Source: Rhodanobacter sp. L36
GTDB lineage: Bacteria; Pseudomonadota; Gammaproteobacteria; Xanthomonadales; Rhodanobacteraceae
DNA length: 64,000 bases
NCBI RefSeq assembly: GCF_009765755.1
Contig: NZ_LMUV01000002.1
Location: 846,493 to 910,492 of the forward strand
Reading direction: 5' to 3'
Shown here piece after piece: positions 16,316 through 25,146 of the stretch (position 1 is the stretch's first letter; each line of letters opens with the position of its first letter). The translations under genes and the position numbers were made by a program. The notes under the pieces are model-generated. The model was not told where the DNA came from and ran no database searches. It saw only the letters and a program-made list of their open reading frames with translations.

Positions 16316-16996
16316 TCATTGCATGGCTTTGTCGAGCCACGGGCGCACGATGCCGGTCCACAGCACGTAGCCGCTGCGATTCATATGCAGGCCATCGGCA
16401 ACGAACCAGTCGGGCTTCGGCTGGCCATCGCTGCCGAGCATTGGCGTGAACACGTCGAGGTAGGTCACCCCTTTCTGTGTCGCGGCGTAAGCGCGAACGA
16501 GCTTGTTGGTTTCGCGAATCTGCGGCAGCAGCACCTTGCGCGCCATGCTCGGCTTGATCGCAATGAAGGCGATCGGCACGTTCGGATCCAGCGAGCGCAC
16601 CTTCTGGACGAACGCGGCGAAGTCGTCGCGCACGTGGGCCGGGCTGTCGCCATCCTGCAAGTCGTTGTCGCCGGCATACAGCACGATGGCGCGCGGGTGA
16701 TACGGCGCGACGATGCGGTCGGCGAAAAACGTGGAGTCGTCGAGTTCCGAGCCGCCGAAACCGCGATTGATGGTGCGCACTTCCGGGAAATCCGTCGCCA
16801 CGGTTTTCCAGGCGTGGATCGACGAGCTGCCGATGAACAACGCCGCGCCTTGCGGCGGTGGATTCGCGCGATCGGCGGCCTCGAATGCGGCGATGTCCGG
16901 ATTCCACTGCGCGTGGTTGTAAGGCTGATTGTTCTTCGCCTGAGCCAACACGGGCAGAAGAACGAGAAGCAATGGAAGCAAGCGTGACCTGATCAT
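16316..16996 (-). CDS. Secreted SGNH/GDSL-family hydrolase
   Basis: 226 residues with a signal peptide (RLLPLLLVLLPVLAQA). The four SGNH blocks are present in order: block I FIGSSSIHAW (nucleophile Ser), block II NRGFGGSELDD (Gly), block III YAGDNDLQDG (Asn) and block V DGLHMNRSGY (catalytic Asp and His). Exported esterases of this type cleave acyl or acetyl groups from sugars or lipids in the periplasm; the substrate is unknown. Short spacing to the RES toxin gene upstream is probably incidental. Confidence 0.9.
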   Translation of the reverse strand: MIRSRLLPLLLVLLPVLAQAKNNQPYNHAQWNPDIAAFEAADRANPPPQGAALFIGSSSIHAWKTVATDFPEVRTINRGFGGSELDDSTFFADRIVAPYHPRAIVLYAGDNDLQDGDSPAHVRDDFAAFVQKVRSLDPNVPIAFIAIKPSMARKVLLPQIRETNKLVRAYAATQKGVTYLDVFTPMLGSDGQPKPDWFVADGLHMNRSGYVLWTGIVRPWLDKAMQ

Positions 16997-17033
16997 CGTG
17001 GACCTCGTGGTTGCAAACGGCGAAGCGCCAAGG

Positions 17034-17738
17034 CTACTGCGGACGCGGCAGTTCCGACACCTTGAAGACCATGGCGATGCGCCGCCCGTCCCATCGATAG
17101 ATCAGGTGTTCGGACTGCACGCACGGCGCAACGAGGTCGGGATAGAACAACGCCACGCATTCGCCGCCTTCGTGACGTGCACTTTCGTAGACCACGCCGT
17201 TCGAGCCACCGGCACGCAGGCGTTCCGCGAGCGCGACGCTGGCGACATAAGTGTTCGGCAACTGCGCGTCGGGCCAGCCGCCGCGCAGGTCGTGCAGCTT
17301 GCAATCGATGCTGGTGCGATAGCAGCGCATTTCCAGATCGCAGGATGGTTCGGCAGTCGCCGCAAGAAACTGCTCGCGGTGATACGCGGTTTCTTCCACC
17401 GCGGTGGCGACGCTGTGCGCTGCGTAGAACACGCCCCAGCTGCCATCGGAAAAACGGCTGCCTTCGGGATTGAGATGGGTGAATGCCGCCATCACCGGCG
17501 TACTGCCCGGGCCGCTGATACGCCGATCTGGTGGAATCAATTTCAGCATGCCTGCCTCCTCGCGCAGGCGTGGATTGGTCAGCGCCTCGATCGCGAACAC
17601 GGCGTCGAGATCGGCCGGGTTGGCAATGCGATCGAACAGGCCGCTCGGCGGGAATCGGCTCGGCACGATCCGGTACGCCTGGTTCCAGCGGATGCGTTTC
17701 AGCGGTGGCGATTTTGATGGAGGCAGTTCAGCGGGCAT
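17034..17738 (-). CDS. RES-domain toxin (NAD+ phosphorylase / ADP-ribosylating), type II TA system
   Basis: 234 residues. RES domain with the conserved arginine in AYRIVPSRFPPSGLFDR, the tyrosine/glutamate segment GVFYAAHSVATAVEETAYHRE and the C-terminal serine/arginine in GVVYESARHEGGECVALFYPD. In MbcT and ParT, RES toxins degrade NAD+ or ADP-ribosylate targets. An in-frame TGA five codons before ATG 17738 rules out a longer start. It lies 100 bp behind the antitoxin gene, an unusually wide gap for a pair that often overlaps. Longer than minimal RES toxins (150-190), with extra N-terminal residues. Confidence 0.87.
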   Translation of the reverse strand: MPAELPPSKSPPLKRIRWNQAYRIVPSRFPPSGLFDRIANPADLDAVFAIEALTNPRLREEAGMLKLIPPDRRISGPGSTPVMAAFTHLNPEGSRFSDGSWGVFYAAHSVATAVEETAYHREQFLAATAEPSCDLEMRCYRTSIDCKLHDLRGGWPDAQLPNTYVASVALAERLRAGGSNGVVYESARHEGGECVALFYPDLVAPCVQSEHLIYRWDGRRIAMVFKVSELPRPQ

Positions 17739-17838
17739 CGGCGTTCCGGCGTGTCATGCGACTCGCGCTGCGGGCAGCGAACGCGGATTTCGATGATGCG
17801 ATGGCGCGATATCGCCGATTGCGACGCCTGTGGCAGCT

Positions 17839-18258
17839 TCAGTTCCAGCCACGCTGTGCGTCCAGGTACTGGCGCACCACGAACAAGTCGGCAACGTTGC
17901 CCGAGAGCATGCGTTCCAGCGCCGAGTGGCCGCCGAACAGCGGCGACTGGTTCGGCTTGTGCAGCCACGCATCCGCCTGTGCCGGATCGGGGAACAGAAT
18001 CTGCAGCGCTTTCCAGATGCCGAGCAGGTAACTGATCCGCTCGACCACGTCGCGTCCCGTTGCGCCGCCCTGCTGGCGCTTCCACTTGTAGAAAGTCGAC
18101 TCCGGAGGATCGCCGAGCAGCTTGCGCTGATCGGCCATGCGCAGGTTCCACTGTTCGGCCATGTTGAAGAACGCGCGCAACGCAGGGCCGGCGAGCGTAT
18201 CCGCGGACTCCGTATAGCGAGGTACGGTTTCCACGATGCGGGTCGGGCGAGTGATCAT
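17839..18258 (-). CDS. MbcA/ParS/Xre-type antitoxin (DUF2384)
   Basis: 139 residues. The N-terminal Xre-like helix-turn-helix region (LRMADQRKLLGDPPESTFYKWKR) is followed by the DUF2384 C-terminal toxin-binding domain: WLHKPNQSPLFGGHSALERMLSGNVADLFVVRQYLD. This domain always pairs with RES toxins. It is transcribed first, ahead of the toxin, and a perfect 9-bp dyad just upstream of the ATG (18274-18295) is the likely autoregulatory operator. Confidence 0.9.
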   Translation of the reverse strand: MITRPTRIVETVPRYTESADTLAGPALRAFFNMAEQWNLRMADQRKLLGDPPESTFYKWKRQQGGATGRDVVERISYLLGIWKALQILFPDPAQADAWLHKPNQSPLFGGHSALERMLSGNVADLFVVRQYLDAQRGWN

Positions 18259-18273
18259 GGCGATACTCTCTCG

Positions 18274-18295
18274 GTAAAGTATATTGATACTTTAC
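18274..18295. promoter_or_regulatory. Palindromic operator of the RES/Xre toxin-antitoxin operon
   Basis: GTAAAGTAT (18274-18282) and ATACTTTAC (18287-18295) form a perfect 9-bp inverted repeat with a 4-base spacer, starting 16 bp upstream of the antitoxin ATG. This is AT-rich sequence in GC-rich surroundings. The size and position fit autorepression by the Xre-type antitoxin, alone or with the toxin. Confidence 0.75.
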
Positions 18296-18383
18296 TTTAT
18301 ATCGAAAGTCTGCGCCAGTCGACATCGCGCGACTCAGAATTCTGATTGCTCATGCCATATCGAAGTCGTTCCGGGGTCGGCAG

Positions 18384-19619
18384 TCAGTTGCATCCACCGA
18401 CCTGTATCCAGCGCAGCCCGAACCGGCCGGGGTGCAGCCGCACGCAGACGGTGTCGCCACGGTCGACCATGTCGTAGTAGCTGCGCGGTACCGCGATCCG
18501 ATCCTTGTCGATGGCCGGGTTCCACGGCGCGAGCTCGAGGTAATACGTGGTGCTCTTGCCGCGGGTGACGTCCTTGCCGGTCACCGCGGTCTGGAACACC
18601 TGTGGCCTGGCGTCGTCCCACATCGAGTCGGTGAGTGCCAGCAGGCCGGTGCCGTAGGCCGCCATGAAAGGCAACATGACCAGTGGCAGCACCCAGGGTT
18701 TTGCCGCTGTCGACGATGGCGTTTTCGGCGCTGCGAAAATCGCCGCGCACAACGGCAGGCCGACCACAACACCCCACAGAAAAAGCTGGCCGAGATCGAC
18801 CAGCGTGACATCGAACAACGCGCGCATGGCCAACACCATCGGCGGCATGATCAACAGCATGGTGAGGTTCGGACGAACATCGCTGTTCTTGCCATCGAAA
18901 CGAAACACACCCGGCTTGGTCCACACCAGCAGCACGGCGATCCAGGGCAGCAATGCCGCGCAGGCCACGACGGCCATATAGGGTCTGGGATAGAGGAAAC
19001 TCCAGAAGATCAGGCCCATCGGCAGCACGTTCAGCACTTTGGCCAGGCGCGTGGCCTTGTCCAGTGTCGCGAGACGTTCCCTCGCGTTGGTGCCCAGCGA
19101 GGTATCGCGCTCGACCATGGCCAGTGTGTCGGCGCGATCCTGGGCATCGAGATCGGGGAGGCTTTCCAGCCAGGCATTGAAACGACCGTCCAGTTTGAAC
19201 ATCGATGCCTGGAGAGTGAGCGATCGGCCTGTTTTCGCCACGAGTACGGGATAGCTGCCATTGCGCGTTTTGATGACGCGTCGACCGAGGATGTTGGAAC
19301 GCTCGAGCCGCCGCGTGCTGAAGGCGTTGCGCAATTCGATGCCCTGCGCGTCGAGAGCGAGCGTGCTGTGCAGCGCAGAGGCGATGCAGTAGGCCGATAA
19401 CGCCAGCGCGCCCAATGCACAGGCAGCAAACGCCGCGGCGGCGGAAAAATCCGCGACTCGCTGCATCATCCCCATGAGAAAAAACACGCCGCCTACTGCC
19501 GATACCAACCCGAGCAGCCATGCCGCTATCTGCGACGCTGTGCTCAGCCGGTAGACCAGCGGATAACGGATCGGCTGCTCGTAGCCGTCCAGCGCCGATG
19601 CGCTCTGGTTGTCACTCAC
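18384..19619 (-). CDS. Multi-pass membrane protein of unknown function
   Basis: 411 residues. Hydrophobic segments near residues 30-50, 65-90 (N-terminal pair), 200-235, 255-280, 285-305 and 325-350. Between the first pair and the rest lies a soluble beta-rich stretch (ALDAQGIELRNAFSTRRLERSNILGRRVI) resembling the PH-like YdbT/YdbS fold, and the C-terminus (residues 360-411) is a polar domain ending in a cysteine. No catalytic motif. Family not recognised with confidence; a DUF-type PH-domain envelope protein is the best guess. Convergent with nothing, downstream of the DUF885 gene. Confidence 0.65.
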   Translation of the reverse strand: MSDNQSASALDGYEQPIRYPLVYRLSTASQIAAWLLGLVSAVGGVFFLMGMMQRVADFSAAAAFAACALGALALSAYCIASALHSTLALDAQGIELRNAFSTRRLERSNILGRRVIKTRNGSYPVLVAKTGRSLTLQASMFKLDGRFNAWLESLPDLDAQDRADTLAMVERDTSLGTNARERLATLDKATRLAKVLNVLPMGLIFWSFLYPRPYMAVVACAALLPWIAVLLVWTKPGVFRFDGKNSDVRPNLTMLLIMPPMVLAMRALFDVTLVDLGQLFLWGVVVGLPLCAAIFAAPKTPSSTAAKPWVLPLVMLPFMAAYGTGLLALTDSMWDDARPQVFQTAVTGKDVTRGKSTTYYLELAPWNPAIDKDRIAVPRSYYDMVDRGDTVCVRLHPGRFGLRWIQVGGCN

Positions 19620-19661
19620 TGTTCGTTCCCCCTGATGAAACGTCGAGTCCGTATCTTGCCG

Positions 19662-21455
19662 TTACGGTGCCGCGGCTTTCTTCGCGCAATCGCAACCGAA
19701 ATCCGGCTCGGGCCCGCCTTCGGCAATGAAGCGATCGATGCGTTGTTCCAGCACCGGCAACGGCACCGAGCCGGTCGACAGCACGGTGTCGTGGAAATGC
19801 CGGATGTCGAACCTCGCGCCGAGCGCTTTTTCTGCCTTCGCGCGCAACTCGAGAATTTTCAGATAACCCAGTTCGTACGACAGCGCCTGCCCAGGCCAGC
19901 TGATATAGCGGTCGATTTCGTTGGCGATTTCGCGATCGGACAAGGCCGCATTGCTGGTCAGGAAATCGATCGCGCGCTGGCGTGTCCAACCCAGATGATG
20001 GATGCCGGTATCGACCACCAGCCGGCACGCGCGCCACATCTGATAGCTGAGAAAACCGAAACGCTGGTAGGGCGTCTTGTAGATGCCCATCTCGTTGCCG
20101 AGGTATTCCGAATACAGGCCCCAGCCCTCGCCATAAGCGGAGATGTAGCTGTTGCGACGGAAATCCGGTTGCGATTGATCCTCGTCGGCCAGTTCCAGTT
20201 GCAACGCATGGCCCGGATACGATTCGTGCAAGGTCAGCGCGGGCATGTTGTAGAGCGGCCGCGATGGCAGGTCGTAGGTGTTGACGAGATAGACGTCCGG
20301 ACCGCCGCGACCGGACGTGTAGTACGGCGCGATATCCGCAGGCACCGGTTCGATGGTGAAACGTTCGCGCGGCAGGTGGCCGAAGTAGCGCGACATCTGG
20401 CCGTCCACTTCCTTGGCGACCCACGCGCTGCGCATCAGCAAGTCTTCCGGCGTCTTCGCGTGGAACTGCTCGTCGCTGCGCAGAAACTGCAGGAACTCGG
20501 GAAAGCTGCCCTTGAAGCCGCTGTCGCGCATCGCGTCGAGCATCTGCGCGTGGATCTTTTCCACTTGCTGCAAGCCGATCTGATGGATCGCATCGGGGCT
20601 CAAATCCAGCGTGGTGTATTCGTGGATCTGCTGGCGATAAAACGCCTGGCCGTCGGGCAACGCTTCGGCCGCCAGCGTGGTGCGCGCGTGTGGCACGTAT
20701 TCGTCGCGAAAGAACGCCAGCAGCTTGGCATAGGCCGGAATCACGCCATCGCGGATGCGCCGTACGGCCTGGCCTTGAAGCTCTTGCGCCTGGTCGTCGG
20801 GAATCGACACGGGCATCTGCTTGAACGGTTCGTAGAAGCTGGCCTGGGTCGGGTCCTGCAATTCGGCGACGGCGGCGATCGAAACATCGCGGCCCTTGAG
20901 CACGTCGCGCGGCACGCTGAAACCGCGTTGCAGGCCCAGCCGCATGTTGTCGATCTGCTGATCGACGTACGCCGGAATCTGCCCGAGCTTGTCTAGATAT
21001 TTCTGGTAATCGTCCATCGTGCGCAGGTGGTCGCCACCGAGTTCATAGCCGATGTCGGACCAGAACGCCGAGTCGCTGTTGAACGGCATCTGCCAGTTCA
21101 TGAAACGCTGGTCGGCGATGAAGTTGCCGATCTGTTCGCGATACACCGCATAGTCGACGCGACTGGCGGGCGACAGCTGTTTCGTGTCGATGCCGTCGAG
21201 TTGCTTGAGCACGCCCTGCCAGTAATCGAGCCGCTGCTTCTGGCTGGTCGCATCCACGTCGTCGAGGCGACCATTGTTCGGCTGCGATTCCCCCGACGCG
21301 CTGACGCCGGCCTGCCCGTTGCGCCATGACCACTCGGCCGTATAGATGTCCCTGAAGTGCGCGTCGGCACTGGAGCCCGGATCGGAATGCGCGCGGAGCG
21401 GCAGTGCAGCCATCGAGAAAGCCATGACGATGCCTGCGATCAGCGTCTTGTTCAC
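19662..21455 (-). CDS. Secreted DUF885-family protein (putative metallopeptidase)
   Basis: 597 residues from GTG 21455, which has GGAC upstream and opens a clear signal peptide (MNKTLIAGIVMAFSMAALPLRA). The ORF stays open 414 bp further, but that part reads as a shadow. Typical DUF885: mostly helical, with the conserved TLHESYPGHALQLE motif near residue 410 (HES...GH, zinc-site candidate), a second EGWGLYSEYLGNEMG glutamate motif and SYELGYLKILELR. Homologues are annotated as peptidases on structural grounds; the substrate is unknown. An adjacent WYL regulator may control it. Confidence 0.85.
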   Translation of the reverse strand: MNKTLIAGIVMAFSMAALPLRAHSDPGSSADAHFRDIYTAEWSWRNGQAGVSASGESQPNNGRLDDVDATSQKQRLDYWQGVLKQLDGIDTKQLSPASRVDYAVYREQIGNFIADQRFMNWQMPFNSDSAFWSDIGYELGGDHLRTMDDYQKYLDKLGQIPAYVDQQIDNMRLGLQRGFSVPRDVLKGRDVSIAAVAELQDPTQASFYEPFKQMPVSIPDDQAQELQGQAVRRIRDGVIPAYAKLLAFFRDEYVPHARTTLAAEALPDGQAFYRQQIHEYTTLDLSPDAIHQIGLQQVEKIHAQMLDAMRDSGFKGSFPEFLQFLRSDEQFHAKTPEDLLMRSAWVAKEVDGQMSRYFGHLPRERFTIEPVPADIAPYYTSGRGGPDVYLVNTYDLPSRPLYNMPALTLHESYPGHALQLELADEDQSQPDFRRNSYISAYGEGWGLYSEYLGNEMGIYKTPYQRFGFLSYQMWRACRLVVDTGIHHLGWTRQRAIDFLTSNAALSDREIANEIDRYISWPGQALSYELGYLKILELRAKAEKALGARFDIRHFHDTVLSTGSVPLPVLEQRIDRFIAEGGPEPDFGCDCAKKAAAP

Positions 21456-21544
21456 GCGAAGTCCTTGAGTGAAGTAAGCCGTGAGCGTACTGCGCGGGCG
21501 CACGATTGAACACGCCGGCAGGTCGACCTTCCACGCGAGTCGCG

Positions 21545-22249
21545 CTAGCGCAGATCGAGCTTGTCCACGCCGACGGCGCGCAGGTAGCCGGACAGGCTGC
21601 GCTCGGGCAGCTCCGCAAAGATTTCGCCGCTCGGCGCGCTGGCATCGATGCGATCCGGCCGGAAATTGCGGAAGTCCTCGCGCAGCCGGCACCACGCGCC
21701 GAGGGTCCACGCGCCGCCCCAGAACGACAGGCACAGCGGTTCGATTTCGCGCGCGCTGATGGCGCCGCCTTCGTCGCGATAGTCCAGCCGCAACACCTGA
21801 TTGCCGACGATGGCGGCATGCAGGCGATCGATCAGTGCGGCGAAATCCTCGCGATGCGGATCGCGCCACACCGGCGCGAAGATGCGCGTGCGCGTGGAAC
21901 GCTCGCGCAGCTCGGGCGGCAACACCGCTTCGATTTTCAGCAGCGCGGTCTGCGCGCTTTCGGCCAGGCGCGTGCCCGCGAACGCACGCACGAACCGCGA
22001 ACCGACCACCAGCGCTTCGAGTTCGTTGGCGGTGAACATCAGCGGCGGGATGTCCGATCCCTTGCGCAACACGTAGCCGACGCCGGCCTCGCCTTCGATC
22101 GGTACGCCGGACAATTGCAGGTCGGCCACGTCGCGATAGACGGTGCGCAGCGACACGCCGAGCGTCTGCGCGAGCTGGCGCGCCTGCAGCGCGGTGCGAC
22201 GACCGCGCAGGGCGTTGATAATGAGAAAGAGTCGATCGGCGCGGCGCAT
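21545..22249 (-). CDS. YafY-family HTH-WYL transcriptional regulator
   Basis: 234 residues from ATG 22249 (a GTG at 22255 is possible). N-terminal DeoR-like helix-turn-helix (RADRLFLIINALRGRRTALQARQLAQTLGVSLRTVYRDVADL), a middle SPPLMFTANELEAL segment and a WYL domain ending in the WCX-like tail. In the WYL core the usual W-Y-L triad reads WTLGAWCRLREDFRNFRPDRI. WYL regulators sense small ligands or nucleotides. It lies 74 bp after a GST gene and 89 bp before the DUF885 gene, in the same direction; which of them it regulates is open. Confidence 0.88.
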   Translation of the reverse strand: MRRADRLFLIINALRGRRTALQARQLAQTLGVSLRTVYRDVADLQLSGVPIEGEAGVGYVLRKGSDIPPLMFTANELEALVVGSRFVRAFAGTRLAESAQTALLKIEAVLPPELRERSTRTRIFAPVWRDPHREDFAALIDRLHAAIVGNQVLRLDYRDEGGAISAREIEPLCLSFWGGAWTLGAWCRLREDFRNFRPDRIDASAPSGEIFAELPERSLSGYLRAVGVDKLDLR

Positions 22250-22323
22250 CGGCACATCATCGCCGAGGCTGGCGGTGACGACCAGCGTCGGAGGTCACGC
22301 CTCGAAATATTGCGGTTCACGCG

Positions 22324-22953
22324 TCACGACGACTGCGCGGCCGCCAGTTTGGCGTCCATCGCCGCGGCGCGCTGCATCGCCGGCCGCGCCTGCACGCGGT
22401 CGATGTACGCGCGGATCAGCGGCGTGTCCGGGACCAGCTGGAACTGCGTGGTCCAGTGGAGCGCCGTGCCCCACAGCACGTCGGCGGCGGTGAAGGTATC
22501 GCCGAGCAACCACGGTCCTTTCGCGAGCTGGTCGGTCAAGGTGTTGAGCATGGTGTCGTAGTCGCCATACGGCGATGTCGACGACGCAGCCGGCTCGCGT
22601 TTCATCGCCTTGTCGATCAATGCCGGTTCGAAACACGAACCGTAATAAACCATCCATCGCAGATACGGGCCGCGTAGCGGATCGTCGAGCGTCGGCGCCA
22701 GTTTCGCGTTGGCGAAGTGATCGGCGAGAAACATGAAAACCGCCGGCTGCTCGGTGATCAACGCCTTGCCGTAAAGAATCGCCGGCACCTTGCCCATGGG
22801 GTTGATCGCAAGGTATTCGGGCTGGCGCTGGTCGTTTTTCGTCAGGTTGAGTACGTGCAATCGATAGCTGGCGCCGAGTTCCTCCAGCAGGGCACGCGTG
22901 CCGCCCGAGCGACTGTTGGGCGCATGAAAAAACGTGATGTCCGATGAGCTCAT
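22324..22953 (-). CDS. Glutathione S-transferase
   Basis: 209 residues from ATG 22953, chosen because AAGGA lies 8 bases upstream. N-terminal thioredoxin-like domain (ITFFHAPNSRSGGTRALLEELGASY with the catalytic-site serine, then NPMGKVPAILYG and ALITEQPAVFMFLAD) and a C-terminal helical domain with DTFTAADVLWGTALHW. This is the beta/unclassified soluble GST type of proteobacteria, conjugating glutathione to electrophiles. A second, YfcG-like GST is at 49774. Confidence 0.9.
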   Translation of the reverse strand: MSSSDITFFHAPNSRSGGTRALLEELGASYRLHVLNLTKNDQRQPEYLAINPMGKVPAILYGKALITEQPAVFMFLADHFANAKLAPTLDDPLRGPYLRWMVYYGSCFEPALIDKAMKREPAASSTSPYGDYDTMLNTLTDQLAKGPWLLGDTFTAADVLWGTALHWTTQFQLVPDTPLIRAYIDRVQARPAMQRAAAMDAKLAAAQSS

Positions 22954-22992
22954 GGCAATGTCCTTATGGGTTTGTGGATGCATGGATGTAGA

Positions 22993-23202
22993 TCATGGCG
23001 AACCGCGATGGTTCGGCATGATGTGCCGCAATCCAGTCAGTGCAACCAGAAGCATGCGCTTGCGTGACGTCGATCCGGTAACCCGCGGCGGGGAATCGAA
23101 TGGCGAGCCGATGGATGGAGGGCGGGAATGGCCGTCCATCCGCAGACCGTGCAGATAGAGCGGCCGATAGGCTTGGATCAGGTCATTCAACGCTGGGCTC
23201 AT
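22993..23202 (-). CDS. Possible small protein coupled to the DJ-1-like gene
   Basis: 69 residues from ATG 23202. A strong GTGAGGAG ribosome site overlaps the stop of the upstream DJ-1-like gene, only 10 bp before this ATG. The beginning (MSPALNDLIQAYRPLYLHGLRMDG) reads like a real protein start; after residue 25 the sequence becomes low-complexity Ser/Pro/Arg, as if a longer gene had shifted frame or been truncated. No family recognised. Could be a decayed gene or non-coding. Confidence 0.3.
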   Translation of the reverse strand: MSPALNDLIQAYRPLYLHGLRMDGHSRPPSIGSPFDSPPRVTGSTSRKRMLLVALTGLRHIMPNHRGSP

Positions 23203-23212
23203 GGGCAACTCC

Positions 23213-23821
23213 TCACGCCGTCACGGCTTCACCCACGCACCACGGCGGCAGCTGGGCGTGCTTGAACAGGCGATACCAGTGTTCGCGATCGTTCGGGCTG
23301 TAGAGGTCCAGCGTGCGGATCACTTCGCGCGCGAATTCCACGCTGCCGAGGTGACTGGCGGTGATGGTGCCGCCGTCGCTGACCGCGAGCACTTCACTGT
23401 CGTATTGCGCGGCGCCGGCGTAAACACAAACCTGGCTGGCGATCTGCCCGGGCCAGTTGCCGGTATGACGACAATGATCGAGCAACTGTGCGCGAGCCAG
23501 CGCGAGCACGCCGCTGTCGATGCCCGCGACCGGTGCACCGGCATCATGAATTCGGCGTATCGCTGCGACTGCCAGCTCGCCTTCGCCGCGCTGCCAGAGA
23601 TGACCGCCGGGAACGATCAGCAATGCGGCGCGTGTCGCGTCGATCTGCGCGAGCGTCGCATCGGGCACGACACCGAGGCCGCCCATCGACATCACCGGCT
23701 CCATCGAGAAACCCACCGTCTGCACGCGCCAGTCGCCGGGCCGGCGGACTTCACATAAGGCCAGCGCAGCCTGCCAGTCGGCGAAGCCATCGAACACCAG
23801 GAAGTAAACCGTATCGCGCAT
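23213..23821 (-). CDS. DJ-1/PfpI-family protein, catalytic cysteine position altered
   Basis: 202 residues from ATG 23821, with GGAGGAAC upstream. Class I glutamine-amidotransferase-like fold: [14 protein letters not shown] at the N-terminus (conserved acid), IVPGGHLWQ and the nucleophile-elbow region [17 protein letters not shown]. Where active DJ-1/PfpI and YdeA-type proteins have cysteine, this protein reads Asp102-Ser103, so the usual Cys-dependent chemistry is probably absent. Divergent from fbp. Could be a binding protein or a non-catalytic paralogue. Confidence 0.8.
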   Translation of the reverse strand: MRDTVYFLVFDGFADWQAALALCEVRRPGDWRVQTVGFSMEPVMSMGGLGVVPDATLAQIDATRAALLIVPGGHLWQRGEGELAVAAIRRIHDAGAPVAGIDSGVLALARAQLLDHCRHTGNWPGQIASQVCVYAGAAQYDSEVLAVSDGGTITASHLGSVEFAREVIRTLDLYSPNDREHWYRLFKHAQLPPWCVGEAVTA

Positions 23822-23989
23822 GTCTGTTCCTCCGCTTTGGAGGTCCATCATGCGCAGCCCCTGCTGCCAACGTCGTGTCAGCAGCCCGCCGGCACATTGA
23901 AAAAATCCAGCCCAACGATGGCGCGGCAACGTGGTGGCGCAGTTCATGCGCAGCCCGGACAATGCGCTTTCCTCCGCCAGGACCTCGTC

Positions 23990-25018
23990 ATGAAGCCCAT
24001 TTCGCTGATCCAGTTCCTGATCGAGGAACGCCGCGCCGGTCATATCAACGCCGAGCTCTCGCTGCTGATCGAAGTGGTCGCACGCGCATGCAAGCGCATT
24101 GCCGTGGCCACCAACAAGGGCGCGCTTGGTGGCGTGCTGGGCATGGCCGGCGACGGCGCGCTGAGCATGAACGTGCAGGGCGAGGCACAGAAGAAGCTGG
24201 ATGTCATTTCCAACGAGATCCTGCTCGAAGCCAACGCGTGGGGCGGCCACCTCGCGGCCTGCGCATCGGAAGAGATGGAAGATCCGCAGCAGATTCCGGA
24301 CGGCTATCCGAAAGGCAATCATTTGCTGCTGTTCGATCCGCTGGATGGTTCGTCGAACATCGACGTCAACGTGTCGGTGGGCACCATCTTCTCGGTGTTG
24401 CGTTGTCCCGATGGCGTCACCGAAGCAAAGGCCGCGGATTTCCTGCAACCGGGAACGACGCAACTCGCCGCCGGTTATGTGGTGTACGGGCCGGCCACCG
24501 TGCTGGTGCTGACCTTCGGCCATGGCACGCACGAGTTCACGCTGGAGCGCGAGGTCGGCAGTTTCATGCTGAGCCGGCGCAACATCCGCATTCCGGAAGA
24601 GACGTCCGAATTCGCGGTCAACATGTCCAACCAGCGCCATTGGCAGGCGCCGATGCAGCGCTACATCGGCGAGCTGCTGGCCGGCACGGAAGGTCCGCGT
24701 GGGCGCGATTTCAACATGCGCTGGGTCGCGTCGATGGTGGCGGACGTGCATCGCATCGTGACTCGCGGCGGCGTGTTCTATTACCCGCTCGATGCAAAAA
24801 TCCTGCAGCAGGGCGGCAAGCTGCGATTGATGTACGAGGCCAACCCGATGGCCTTCATCATCGAACAGGCCGGCGGCGCGGCAACCACCGGACGCGAACG
24901 CATCATGGCGCTGCAGCCGACCGCACTTCATCAGCGCGTGCCGGTGTTCCTCGGTTCGAGGAGCGAGGTGGAAGTAGTGACGCGCTATCACCTCGATGCG
25001 GATGCCGCGCAAGGCTGA
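23990..25018 (+). CDS. fbp: Class I fructose-1,6-bisphosphatase
   Basis: 342 residues from ATG 23990 (AGGA upstream; the frame is open 153 bp further, but homologues start here). Hydrolyses fructose-1,6-bisphosphate to fructose-6-phosphate, the committing step of gluconeogenesis. Class I signature [20 protein letters not shown] with the metal-binding Asp/Asp/Glu set (SEEMED upstream), and a C-terminal [16 protein letters not shown] segment. Length is normal. Single gene, divergent from the DJ-1-like gene; it complements acs (acetate use) and the sugar-phosphate operon at 57-64 kb. Confidence 0.96.
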   Translation: MKPISLIQFLIEERRAGHINAELSLLIEVVARACKRIAVATNKGALGGVLGMAGDGALSMNVQGEAQKKLDVISNEILLEANAWGGHLAACASEEMEDPQQIPDGYPKGNHLLLFDPLDGSSNIDVNVSVGTIFSVLRCPDGVTEAKAADFLQPGTTQLAAGYVVYGPATVLVLTFGHGTHEFTLEREVGSFMLSRRNIRIPEETSEFAVNMSNQRHWQAPMQRYIGELLAGTEGPRGRDFNMRWVASMVADVHRIVTRGGVFYYPLDAKILQQGGKLRLMYEANPMAFIIEQAGGAATTGRERIMALQPTALHQRVPVFLGSRSEVEVVTRYHLDADAAQG

Positions 25019-25146
25019 ATTGATTTGCTTCTCCCCCTGCGAGCGGTGGGAGGGGCATCAGCAACAGCTTGGGCTCTTCGTGGCCGCGACTACGCCTCAA
25101 GTCCGCCATAAACTTTCAGCACATCACCCTTCTTTTTTTCAGCGCG

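Noticed and set aside
19635..20996. 453-residue plus-strand frame antisense to the DUF885 gene
   Set aside because: A mirror of high-GC coding DNA; composition rich in R, H, Q and V, with no motif. The DUF885 frame is clearly real.
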